Shown piece after piece: positions 1-7,567 of a stretch of 64,000 bases of DNA. The stretch covers positions 1 through 64,000 of the forward strand of contig DASUSI010000053.1 in assembly GCA_036375165.1 (NCBI GenBank). The letters run 5' to 3'. Source of the DNA: WHSM01 sp036375165. GTDB taxonomy: Bacteria; Actinomycetota; Actinomycetes; Mycobacteriales; Micromonosporaceae. Every line of letters begins with the position of its first letter. Position 1 is the first letter of the stretch. A program made the translations under genes and the position numbers. The notes beneath the pieces were generated by a model. The model had not been told where the DNA came from. It was given only the letters and a program-made list of their open reading frames with translations, and did not search any database.

Positions 1-420
1 TACGGGTACAACTCGGTGTCCGGGCAACTCATGGTCAGCGCCGACAAGAAGACCTGGGAGAACCGCGGCCAGGTCACACTGCGCGATTTCGCGGTCAGCC
101 CCGACGACCCCGACACGCTGGTCGCCAGCGGAGAGCGTGGCGTGATCCGGTCCACGGACCGCGGCAGCACCTGGAAGAACCTGGACGACACGGCCGTCAT
201 GCTGCTGGACTGGCCTGCCGGCGACCGGCTGTGGGCAATCGGCATCAACGGCGAGGTGATGCGCTCCGCCGACGGCGGTGACACGTGGTCCAACCTGGGC
301 AGCGTGGACGGTGTCGCGACCGCCTTCGCGGTCCAGGACAACGCGCTCCATGTCGCCACCCAGGACGGCCGGATCCAGCGGAGTACGGACGACGGGAAGA
401 CCTGGGACGCCCTGTACTGA
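1..420 (+). CDS. BNR/Asp-box repeat protein, sialidase-like (F510_1955-type), C-terminal part
   Basis: The reading frame is open from the first base, so the start lies outside the window; 139 C-terminal residues are visible. They contain four Asp-box type turns spaced about 40 residues apart: SADKKTW, STDRGSTW, SADGGDTW and STDDGKTW. Such repeats form blades of beta-propellers in sialidase-like and YCF48-like proteins. No catalytic residues can be judged from this fragment. Actinobacterial proteins of the F510_1955 glycosylhydrolase type are often encoded beside DUF2933, DUF6153 and DUF305 genes, all of which occur within the next 7 kb, so a role in an envelope or metal-stress cluster is inferred. 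It is convergent with the DUF2933 gene, with only 19 bp between them. Confidence 0.75.
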   Translation, partial: YGYNSVSGQLMVSADKKTWENRGQVTLRDFAVSPDDPDTLVASGERGVIRSTDRGSTWKNLDDTAVMLLDWPAGDRLWAIGINGEVMRSADGGDTWSNLGSVDGVATAFAVQDNALHVATQDGRIQRSTDDGKTWDALY

Positions 421-439
421 TCACTTGCCGCACGCGGGT

Positions 440-682
440 TCACACGCCGGTTGGGGTGTGCGGGTCCCGGTCCGCGGCCTCACGGTGTGAGGCTTCCGGG
501 CGTGAACTGCCCTGCTGAGCACCCCCGCCGTGCATGTCCCGCATCATGAAGATCATCATCAGTGGGCAGGCGAGCACCGCCGCCACGAACAGAAGCGTTC
601 CAATGGACACCCCGGCCCACAGCGCCCCGACGAAGGCGATCGCCACGGCGAGCGCGTAGATCGGGAGGTGTTGGCGTGTCAT
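440..682 (-). CDS. DUF2933 small membrane protein
   Basis: An 80-residue protein with two closely spaced hydrophobic segments (about residues 7-27 and 29-46), followed by ACPLMMIFMMRDMHGG and a polar tail. The Cys-Pro-Leu-Met-Met run and the RxMH ending are typical of DUF2933 proteins, found near copper and other heavy-metal resistance genes; Met, Cys and His there could bind soft metals, which is an inference. The ATG at 682 was chosen over an upstream in-frame start because a strong ribosome site (GGAAGGGAGG) precedes it and the hydrophobic domain begins directly after it. It is divergent from the gene at 853, with a CsoR-like palindrome in the 170-bp gap. Confidence 0.8.
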   Translation of the reverse strand: MTRQHLPIYALAVAIAFVGALWAGVSIGTLLFVAAVLACPLMMIFMMRDMHGGGAQQGSSRPEASHREAADRDPHTPTGV

Positions 683-789
683 GTCGACCTCCCTTCCTCT
701 TACTGTGCGCCGCGCGACGGGTTCGGGGCACCGCCCAATGTCCTGGTGATCCGGGCCGTCCGGCCCGCTGTCAGCGGGCGGGATGCCCC

Positions 790-804
790 TACCCCTGGGG
801 GGTA
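790..804. promoter_or_regulatory. CsoR-like operator palindrome
   Basis: TACCCC and GGGGTA are separated by three bases (TGG), followed directly by TATAC. Copper-sensing CsoR repressors bind GC-tract palindromes of this form, roughly TACCCC-N-GGGGTA. The site sits between the divergent DUF2933 gene and the membrane/ABC operon, where one repressor could control both. No csoR gene is in the window, so the regulator would have to be encoded elsewhere. The sequence match is direct; the function is inferred. Confidence 0.55.
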
Positions 805-852
805 TACGAGCCGAAGGTGGTTGGTGAACCACGGAGTGTCTCGGGAAGGACC

Positions 853-1311
853 ATGGTGAATCGCCTCAGCGTTGTCATCGGTGCCGCGTCGGCGGTCGCC
901 CTCGGCATGGTCTACGCCGTCGTGGTCGGCGGCGTCGGCGGCCTGGAACACCTCGCCCAGCAGGCGGTCGCGGACTGGCCCTGGCTGGTCCTGATCCTCG
1001 CCGGGTTCGGCACCCAGGTCGCCACCTACGCTGAGTTACGCCGCCGCAGGCGCCTGGCCGCGACAGTACGCGCGGCGGCCGGAGCCGGCGGGGGAGCCTC
1101 CGCCGTGGGCATGGTCGCCTGCTGCGCCCACCACGTCGCCGACCTCGCCCCTCTGATCGGGGTGTCCGGCGTGGCCGTGTTCCTCACCAGCTACCGGATA
1201 CCGATCATGCTGGTCGGCATCGCGGTCAACGCGATCGGCGTGACGGTCGCGGTCCGCCGGCTCCGGCGTACCCCCGTACCGGCCCGTTCATCCGTCGTCG
1301 TAGGGAAGTGA
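853..1311 (+). CDS. Membrane protein of unknown function with intramembrane CC-x-HH motif
   Basis: A 152-residue protein with about four predicted membrane segments (roughly residues 5-25, 43-60, 84-110, 113-134). Residues 90-94 read CCAHH within a hydrophobic stretch, followed by VADLAPLIG. Paired Cys and His inside a membrane segment suggest a metal or redox site; I do not recognise a characterised family. It is the first gene of an operon with the anchored protein and ABC transporter downstream and lies directly behind the CsoR-like palindrome. ATG 853 is used here; GTG 856 is one codon later and slightly better spaced from GGAAGGA. The tail is basic (VRRLRR). Confidence 0.7.
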   Translation: MVNRLSVVIGAASAVALGMVYAVVVGGVGGLEHLAQQAVADWPWLVLILAGFGTQVATYAELRRRRRLAATVRAAAGAGGGASAVGMVACCAHHVADLAPLIGVSGVAVFLTSYRIPIMLVGIAVNAIGVTVAVRRLRRTPVPARSSVVVGK

Positions 1312-1316
1312 CCCAG

Positions 1317-1760
1317 ATGACCGCCCCCGCCACCCGCAACCGTCGTACCGTCCTGGTCGCCGCTGGAACCGCGCTGCTGCTCCTGCTCGCCGTCGCCGTC
1401 TGGATCTGGCTGAGCCGGAACAGCGATACCCAACCGGAAAGTCTCGGCACCCGTACCGTCAGCGCGGGAGCCGTCGATGTGACGATGACCGCCATGTCGC
1501 TCGACGCGGACGGTGCCCAGTTCCAGGTCACGTTCGACACCCACACCATCGACCTCGACACCGACCTGCCCGACGCCGCCGAGTTGCGGGTCAACGGCCA
1601 ACCGTCCGGCGACCCCGGAGTCTGGAACGGCGACCGTCCCGGCGGCCACCACCGGGAAGGCACTCTCACCTTCGAATCCGACGTGCCCACCGGAGCCACC
1701 GTCGAACTGCGGATCACCGGACTGCCCCAGGACGCGGTCGGGACCTGGAGCGCGCCATGA
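1317..1760 (+). CDS. Membrane-anchored extracytoplasmic protein of unknown function
   Basis: A 147-residue protein: a short basic N-terminus, one transmembrane helix (about residues 11-32) and an exported domain. That domain has the pattern VTFDTHTIDLDTDL, then DRPGGHHREGTLTF, then a beta-rich end, which looks like a small beta-sandwich. Similar single-TM proteins occur in actinobacterial and archaeal metal-linked clusters, but I know of no assigned function. ATG 1317 lies about 10 bp after AGGGAAG; GTG 1308 overlaps the previous stop but is too close to that site. The 3' end overlaps the ABC ATPase start by 4 nt, so translation is probably coupled. Confidence 0.7.
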   Translation: MTAPATRNRRTVLVAAGTALLLLLAVAVWIWLSRNSDTQPESLGTRTVSAGAVDVTMTAMSLDADGAQFQVTFDTHTIDLDTDLPDAAELRVNGQPSGDPGVWNGDRPGGHHREGTLTFESDVPTGATVELRITGLPQDAVGTWSAP

Positions 1761-2443
1761 GCACCACCGGACACCCCGACATCGCCCAGCGGGCACGGAC
1801 CACGGCCATGGACACCGCACCCGTGCTGAGCGCGACCGGGATCGAGAAGTCCTACCGGCGCGGTTGGACCCGCCACCGGCTGCCCGTGCTGCGCGGCGCC
1901 GACGTCACTCTCTACCCCGGTGAAGTGGTCGGTCTGGTCGGCGAGAACGGCTCCGGCAAGTCCACTCTGATGAAGATCCTGGTCGGAGCGTTGGCCGCCG
2001 ACGCCGGCAGCGTCGTCCACACCGGACGGCTGGGCTACTGTCCGCAGGAACCGATGGTGTACGGGCGGCTCACCTGCGACGAGCACTTCGAACTGTTCGG
2101 CCACGCCTTCGCCATGACGGCCACCGAGGAGCACGCCCGGCGGCGCGAGCTCTACGACACCCTGGGCTTCGCCCGGTACGCCGCCACCGCGGCCGACCAG
2201 CTCTCCGGTGGCACCCTGTCCAAGCTGAACCTCGGCCTGGCACTGCTCGCCGACCCGGAGGTGCTGCTGCTCGACGAGCCGTACGCGGGCTTCGACTTCG
2301 ACACGTACCAGAGGTTCTGGGACCTGGTGGCGCAACGCCGCACCGCTGGGCGCAGCGTGCTGATCATCAGCCACTTCGTGGTTGACGAACACCGCTTCGA
2401 CCGGATCATCCAGCTCCGTGACGGGAGGACGGTGCCGCGATGA
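1757..2443 (+). CDS. ABC transporter ATP-binding protein
   Basis: A 228-residue nucleotide-binding subunit with Walker A GENGSGKST, Q-loop region YCPQEP, signature LSGGT, Walker B VLLLDEP and a switch histidine in ISHFVVDEH. The ATG overlaps the upstream stop by 4 nt and follows GGAG at a suitable distance; the gene ends in another 4-nt overlap with the permease, so it and the permease form one transporter. The ATPase is close to ABC-2 type export subunits. The substrate is unknown; the metal-linked neighbours suggest a role in metal or envelope stress, which is only inferred. Confidence 0.88.
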   Translation: MSTTGHPDIAQRARTTAMDTAPVLSATGIEKSYRRGWTRHRLPVLRGADVTLYPGEVVGLVGENGSGKSTLMKILVGALAADAGSVVHTGRLGYCPQEPMVYGRLTCDEHFELFGHAFAMTATEEHARRRELYDTLGFARYAATAADQLSGGTLSKLNLGLALLADPEVLLLDEPYAGFDFDTYQRFWDLVAQRRTAGRSVLIISHFVVDEHRFDRIIQLRDGRTVPR

Positions 2444-3933
2444 CCACAGCGCTGCTGGTCCGCAGGTTCCTCGCCGACTACGCCCGGACCCCGGTCAACC
2501 TGCTCATGCTGGTGCTGATCCCGGTGGTGTTCGTGCTGGTCGCAGCCGCGCCCCTGGCGGACGCGGCGAAGCTGCTCGGGGGTGCCGGAGGTGGCCCACC
2601 CGTGGAGACCGCCACCGCCGGGTGGGCAGCCGGGTTCCTCGCCGGTCTCGCCATGTACTTCCAGGTGTCCGCCGCCCGCGACACCGACCGACGGTTGATC
2701 CTCGCCGGTATCGGCACCATCCGGCTGGTCGGCGGCCGGCTGCTCACCGGCCTGGCGCTCGCCGTGCTCGCCAGCGCGGCGGCGATGGCGACCCTTGCAC
2801 TGGGGGAAGGGATCGACGCACCGGTGCGGGTCGCCGCCGGCACCCTGATGTTCGCCGTGATCTACCTGGCGATCGGCGCGGTGGTCGGTGCGACGGTCCG
2901 CGACCCGGTCAACGGCACGGTGCTGATCATGTTCGTGTGGATCATCGATGTGTTTTTCGGCCCCACGCTCAGTGCCGCAGACCGGGTCTTCACCCGGGTG
3001 CTCCCCACCCACTTCACCTCGCTGTGGATGGTCGACCTGCCGTCCCGGCACGGCGGCCGGATCGGTGATCTCGGCTGGTCGCTCACCTGGACCATCGGTG
3101 CCGTCGCCGTCGCGTACGTCGTGATCGCCGGCACCGCCCGGGTCGCCCGTACCGGGCGGCGCGCCAAGCCGGGCACGGTCGCAGACCAACTCGCCGCCAC
3201 GCTGCGGTCAGGCTGGCGCGACAGCCGGCGCAACCCCGTGCTGTGGGTGCTGCTCGCCGTCGTTCCGGCGGTGTTCATCCTGCTCTCCGACGCGATCACG
3301 CCGCACGGGGTCACCCACGTGATGGTGGTCGAGAATGGACAACGACTGGTCGAACACTTCGATCCGGCCGACATTCACGCCGGCACCATGGCCCCGAGCG
3401 CGATCGCTTCGCTGGCCGCCCTGATCGGGATCTTCGCGGTGCTGGGTTCCCGTACCGGCGACCGGCGACTCACCCTCGCCGGAATCCGCCCGGTCGTGCT
3501 GCTCACCGCCCGGATCGGGGTCGTCTCAGTCGCGGCACTGGTCGCGACGGGGGTCTCCCTCGCCGTCACGGCGACCGTGTTCGACGCCCGTGACTGGGCG
3601 GCGTACGCCGTGGGCAACGCGCTGCTCGCCCTGACCTACGCGATGCTCGGAGTCCTGATCGGACCAGTATTCGGACGGGTCGCTGGGGTGTTCATCGCCT
3701 TCGTGATCCCGTTCCTGGACCTCGGCATTCTGCAAAGCCCGATGTTGCGGGAGGAACCCGCCGCCTGGGCGGTATTGCTGCCCGGCTACGGGGCCACCCG
3801 CGTCGTCATGGACGGTGCGCTGACCGCCACTTTCGACGAAATCCGGCCACTGCTGATCGCGGTGGCTTGGATCGCTGTACTCGCCACCGCCGCGACCATG
3901 CTGTTCCGCCGTACCACGCAGATCGCCAAGTAG
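2440..3933 (+). CDS. ABC transporter permease, two repeated membrane halves
   Basis: A 497-residue polytopic membrane protein. The two halves have related organisation (each begins near RDxRRNP or RRFLADYARTP and has about six hydrophobic segments), as if two ABC-2 type permease domains were fused. DTDRRLILAGIGTIRLV in the first half and TGDRRLTLAGIRPVVLL in the second are a clear internal repeat. A fused permease would explain why only one permease gene accompanies the ATPase. The start overlaps the ATPase stop (ATGA). The last gene of the operon beginning at 853; substrate unknown. Confidence 0.85.
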   Translation: MTTALLVRRFLADYARTPVNLLMLVLIPVVFVLVAAAPLADAAKLLGGAGGGPPVETATAGWAAGFLAGLAMYFQVSAARDTDRRLILAGIGTIRLVGGRLLTGLALAVLASAAAMATLALGEGIDAPVRVAAGTLMFAVIYLAIGAVVGATVRDPVNGTVLIMFVWIIDVFFGPTLSAADRVFTRVLPTHFTSLWMVDLPSRHGGRIGDLGWSLTWTIGAVAVAYVVIAGTARVARTGRRAKPGTVADQLAATLRSGWRDSRRNPVLWVLLAVVPAVFILLSDAITPHGVTHVMVVENGQRLVEHFDPADIHAGTMAPSAIASLAALIGIFAVLGSRTGDRRLTLAGIRPVVLLTARIGVVSVAALVATGVSLAVTATVFDARDWAAYAVGNALLALTYAMLGVLIGPVFGRVAGVFIAFVIPFLDLGILQSPMLREEPAAWAVLLPGYGATRVVMDGALTATFDEIRPLLIAVAWIAVLATAATMLFRRTTQIAK

Positions 3934-4006
3934 CCGCGGATCGGTACGCTTCTGGCGCCAGGAACATACCGCCACAACTCAATACCATCGACCCGGAGGT
4001 GTCTTG

Positions 4007-6412
4007 GTGCGTCACAAGAAGCAGGTCACCACGGTCCTGGACGTCTCCGGTTTGTACTGGGCGTCCGAACAGAGCGTGGTCGCCACCCGGCTTCGGCATC
4101 GGCCCGGCGTGCTCGACATCGAGGTGAACCCGGTCGCGCAGACCGCGACGGTGGTCTTCGACCCGGGCGTCACGTCAGTCGCCGAACTCCAGCAATGGGT
4201 GATCGAGTGCGGCTACCACTGCGCCGGGCAGTCGGTGCCGTCGCACATCTGTGACCCGCTCGAAGAGCCCGACCCGCCGGCACCAATCGCGGCAGCGCCG
4301 GCTGTGCCCCACCCGCCGTCCCACCCTGCGGAGACGGTGGCGTCCCCGCACGACGTCATGGGGCACGGCGGGCATGCCGGTATGTCCATGGCGGCCATGG
4401 TCGCTGACATGCGGAACCGGTTCCTGGTGGCGGCGCTGTTCTCGATCCCGATCGTGGTGTGGTCACCGATCGGCAAGGAAGTACTGGGCCTCGACGTGCC
4501 GGTGCCGTTCGGACTGCGTCAGGACGTCTGGGCGCTGCTGCTCAGCCTGCCGGTGATCTTCTACGCCTGCTGGATCTTCTTCGACGGCGCGGTACGGGCG
4601 CTGCGGGCCCGCACCCTGGACATGATGGTGCTGGTCGCCGTCGCGGTCGGCTCCGGCTGGCTGTACTCCGTGGTGGTCACGCTCACCGGCGGCGGCGAGG
4701 TGTTCTACGAGGCGGCCACCGTGCTGGCCGCGTTCGTGCTGCTCGGCCACTGGTTCGAGATGCGGGCCCGGGGCGGCGCGAACGACGCGATCCGCACCCT
4801 GCTCGACCTCGCCCCGCCGAAGGCCATGGTGATCCGGGACGGTGAGCCGGTGGAGGTGCCCACCGCCGAGGTCGGCGTCGGTGATCTGCTGCTGGTAAAA
4901 CCTGGAGCCAAGATCGCCGTGGACGGCACCGTCGAAGACGGCCAGAGCGAGGTCGACGAGTCGATGGTCACCGGTGAGAGCCTGCCGGTGCACAAGCAGC
5001 CCGGTTCACCGGTGATCGGCGCGACCATCAACAGAAACGGCACGCTCCGGGTACGCGCCACCAAGGTCGGCTCCGACACCGCCCTGGCGCAGATCGTCAA
5101 GCTGGTCCAGCAGGCGCAGAACTCGAAGGCACCAGGTCAGCGGCTGGCCGACCGGGCAGCGTTCTGGCTGGTGTTCGTCGCGCTGATCGGCGGTGGCCTG
5201 ACGTTCGCGACCTGGCTGTTGGCAACCGACCGACCGGCGTCGGCCGCCATCCTGTTCGCGATCACCGTCGTGGTGATCACCTGCCCGGATGCCCTCGGCC
5301 TGGCCACCCCCACCGCGATCATGGTAGGCACCGGGCTCGGGGCGAAACGGGGCGTGCTGTTCAAGAACGCGATCGCGCTGGAGACCTCCGCCCGGATCCA
5401 GGTCGTGGTGATGGACAAGACCGGAACCCTGACCAAGGGCGAGCCGGAGGTCACCGACGTGGTCGCCGCCGACGGGGTCGACCGCGAGGAACTTCTGGCG
5501 CTGGTCGCTGCCGTGGAGCGGGAGTCCGAGCATCCGCTCGCAGAGGCGATCGTCCGGTACGCCGACGCCCGTGGCCTGGACCGCCGCCGCGCCGAACGGT
5601 TCGAGAACGTGCCCGGTCACGGGGCGATCGCGCAGGTGGCCGGACGTCGCGTGGTGATCGGCAACCGGCGGCTGCTGGAGCGCGAAGGCATCCGTCTCGG
5701 GAACCTGGCCGCCCGTCGCAAGGGCCTCGCCTCGGGCGGTCGTACCGCGGTTCTCGCCGCCGTCGACGGTGCCCCGGCCGGGCTTATCGGCATCGCCGAC
5801 GCACCCCGCGAAACCTCGGCCGCCGCGGTGGCCGCGCTGCACGACCTGGACGTCGAGGTGGTGATGCTCACCGGGGACAACCGGGCCACCGCCGAACGCA
5901 TCGCCCAGGGGCTGGGCATCGACACCGTCATCGCGGAGGTGCTACCCGGTGACAAGGCCGCCAAGGTCGCTGAACTGCAGGCCACCGGGCGCAGGGTCGC
6001 CATGGTCGGCGACGGGGTCAACGACGCCCCGGCACTCGCCCAGGCGGACCTGGGCATCGCCATCGGAGCGGGCACCGACGTCGCCATCGAGACCGCCGAC
6101 CTGGTGCTGATGCGCTCCGATCCGCTCGACGTGCCGACCGCGTTGCGGATCGGGCGCGGGACGTTGCGCAAGATGCGGCAGAACCTCGGTTGGGCGATCG
6201 GCTACAACACGCTCGCCCTGCCGATCGCCGCTGGCGTGTTCGAACCGGCGTTCGGTCTGGTGCTGCGCCCGGAGATCGCCGCCCTGTCGATGTCCGGGTC
6301 GAGTGTCGTCGTCGCGGTGAACGCGCTCGCCCTGAAGCGGCTGCGACTGCCGGGTGCGGACGTGGCGCATGGCGCGACGCCGGCTGCGGTGCGGCGTGAC
6401 GAGCATGGATAG
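4007..6412 (+). CDS. Heavy-metal P1B-type ATPase, copper-type, with CPD motif
   Basis: An 801-residue integral-membrane pump expected to export copper or a similar cation. Visible order: a heavy-metal-associated-like fold at residues 7-70, a Pro-rich linker, a Met/His segment from residue 118 (MGHGGHAGMSM), membrane helices, TGES at 322-325, CPD at 426-428 in the ion-binding helix, DKTGT with Asp470, SEHP in the nucleotide domain and GDGVND at 668-673. Two points are odd: the N-terminal fold has no CxxC (YWAS stands at the expected place), and CPD replaces the CPC or CPH of classic Cu pumps. GTG 4007 was chosen over TTG 4004 by spacing from GGAGG. It follows the ABC operon after 73 bp. Confidence 0.93.
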   Translation: MRHKKQVTTVLDVSGLYWASEQSVVATRLRHRPGVLDIEVNPVAQTATVVFDPGVTSVAELQQWVIECGYHCAGQSVPSHICDPLEEPDPPAPIAAAPAVPHPPSHPAETVASPHDVMGHGGHAGMSMAAMVADMRNRFLVAALFSIPIVVWSPIGKEVLGLDVPVPFGLRQDVWALLLSLPVIFYACWIFFDGAVRALRARTLDMMVLVAVAVGSGWLYSVVVTLTGGGEVFYEAATVLAAFVLLGHWFEMRARGGANDAIRTLLDLAPPKAMVIRDGEPVEVPTAEVGVGDLLLVKPGAKIAVDGTVEDGQSEVDESMVTGESLPVHKQPGSPVIGATINRNGTLRVRATKVGSDTALAQIVKLVQQAQNSKAPGQRLADRAAFWLVFVALIGGGLTFATWLLATDRPASAAILFAITVVVITCPDALGLATPTAIMVGTGLGAKRGVLFKNAIALETSARIQVVVMDKTGTLTKGEPEVTDVVAADGVDREELLALVAAVERESEHPLAEAIVRYADARGLDRRRAERFENVPGHGAIAQVAGRRVVIGNRRLLEREGIRLGNLAARRKGLASGGRTAVLAAVDGAPAGLIGIADAPRETSAAAVAALHDLDVEVVMLTGDNRATAERIAQGLGIDTVIAEVLPGDKAAKVAELQATGRRVAMVGDGVNDAPALAQADLGIAIGAGTDVAIETADLVLMRSDPLDVPTALRIGRGTLRKMRQNLGWAIGYNTLALPIAAGVFEPAFGLVLRPEIAALSMSGSSVVVAVNALALKRLRLPGADVAHGATPAAVRRDEHG

Positions 6413-6421
6413 CATTGGGTC

Positions 6422-6835
6422 ATGATCGCCAATGCTGCTCGCCGCGGTCCTCGGGGCTGTGGCCGGCTGGCGCTGATCGTGGCGATTCTGCTCGGCGTGC
6501 TGGGCATGCATGCGATCACCTCGCCGGTGGCCGTCCACAGCGGCGGCTTTGGGCATGGCCCAGCCGTGGCCGGACAGGCCGACCATCCCGGCTGTGAGCG
6601 GTCAGCGCACCCGGGTGAGGTGCCGTGCCCGGACGATGGCACCGGCCATCCGGGCGCGGTGTGCCAGGCCGGGGCGGTCACATTCGCTTCGGCGCTGCCG
6701 GCCCCATCCGACCCCGGTACGCCCGTCACGCCTGTGTCGTCCTCGCCGTTGACCGCCACGGCGTCCGAAGACGCCGCTCACGGCACCGGCTGCGGGCCCC
6801 CCTCGCTCACCGGGCTGTCGATTTCCCGGACGTAG
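6422..6835 (+). CDS. DUF6153 family protein
   Basis: A 137-residue protein with an N-terminal hydrophobic segment (about residues 15-35, LALIVAILLGVLGMHAI) and an exported region rich in His and Cys, including HSGGFGHG, DHPGC, PCPDD and HPGAVC, then a Pro/Ser/Thr-rich tail. This composition matches DUF6153 proteins, usually adjacent to DUF305 and copper-resistance genes in actinobacteria. The His/Cys clusters suggest periplasmic-side metal binding; this is inferred. It starts 9 bp after the P-type ATPase stop, so it is probably co-transcribed. Confidence 0.75.
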   Translation: MIANAARRGPRGCGRLALIVAILLGVLGMHAITSPVAVHSGGFGHGPAVAGQADHPGCERSAHPGEVPCPDDGTGHPGAVCQAGAVTFASALPAPSDPGTPVTPVSSSPLTATASEDAAHGTGCGPPSLTGLSISRT

Positions 6836-6904
6836 GTCGACTCCTCATCTCCACGGTTCACGGAGACACACCCGTCCAATTCTTCGACTGAGGAGTCATT
6901 CAGC

Positions 6905-7489
6905 ATGTTCCGTTCCATCAAACGTCGTCTCGCCGTGGTCGCCCTGGCCGTGGCTGGCTCGCTGCTACTCGCCGGGTGCGGCGCGGGCGGCGACGATTCC
7001 GAGGACCCGGCCACATCAGGACAGGCCACCCACAACGCGGCTGACATCGCGTTCGCGACCGGGATGATCCCGCACCACCAGCAGGCCCTGGAGATGGCAG
7101 GTCTCGCCGCCGACCGGGCAGCCGACCCGACGGTGAAAGACCTGGCGGCGCGGATCGAGAAGGCACAGGACCCGGAGATCGAGCAGATGTCCGGGTGGCT
7201 GCGCGACTGGGGACAGCCGGTGCCGACCCCGGGTGGCGGGCACGCCGCGCACAGCGGCATGCCGGGCATGATGAGCGATGCCGAGATGGGGTCGCTGACG
7301 TCGGCGTCGGGCACCGACTTCGACCGGATGTTCCTGGAAATGATGATCCGCCACCACGAGGGCGCGATCGAGATGGCCAAGGAAGAGCAGGACAAGGGCT
7401 CCAACGCCGAGGCGAAGCAGCTTGCCGAGTCGATCGCTACGAGCCAGGCCGCTGAGGTGAAGGAGATGCGTGACCTGCTCGACACGTAG
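6905..7489 (+). CDS. DUF305 domain lipoprotein
   Basis: A 194-residue exported lipoprotein. The N-terminus is a type II signal: basic residues, a hydrophobic core and lipobox LLAGC with Cys25. The mature part is a DUF305 helical repeat protein with two matching His motifs, MIPHHQQALEMA and MMIRHHEGAIEMA, separated by a His/Met-rich linker containing GGGHAAHSGMPGMM. The paired HH motifs are the hallmark of the family and are thought to bind metal, often in copper-related loci. ATG 6905 follows GAGGAG. It ends the metal-linked cluster and is followed by a strong hairpin shared with the convergent Wadjet operon. Confidence 0.9.
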   Translation: MFRSIKRRLAVVALAVAGSLLLAGCGAGGDDSEDPATSGQATHNAADIAFATGMIPHHQQALEMAGLAADRAADPTVKDLAARIEKAQDPEIEQMSGWLRDWGQPVPTPGGGHAAHSGMPGMMSDAEMGSLTSASGTDFDRMFLEMMIRHHEGAIEMAKEEQDKGSNAEAKQLAESIATSQAAEVKEMRDLLDT

Positions 7490-7506
7490 CGGGAACGGCG
7501 TCCGCC

Positions 7507-7535
7507 GGCCGGAGGCACCCAGCGTGCCTCCGGCC
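7507..7535. terminator. Hairpin between convergent DUF305 and jetD
   Basis: A perfect 12-bp stem (GGCCGGAGGCAC and its complement) with a 5-nt loop lies between two genes that end towards each other. There is no U-tract on the plus strand, which is common for actinobacterial terminators. It probably ends transcription from both sides. Confidence 0.75.
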
Positions 7536-7567
7536 CCGCCAAAAGTATCGGATCATGGCCCACCCGG

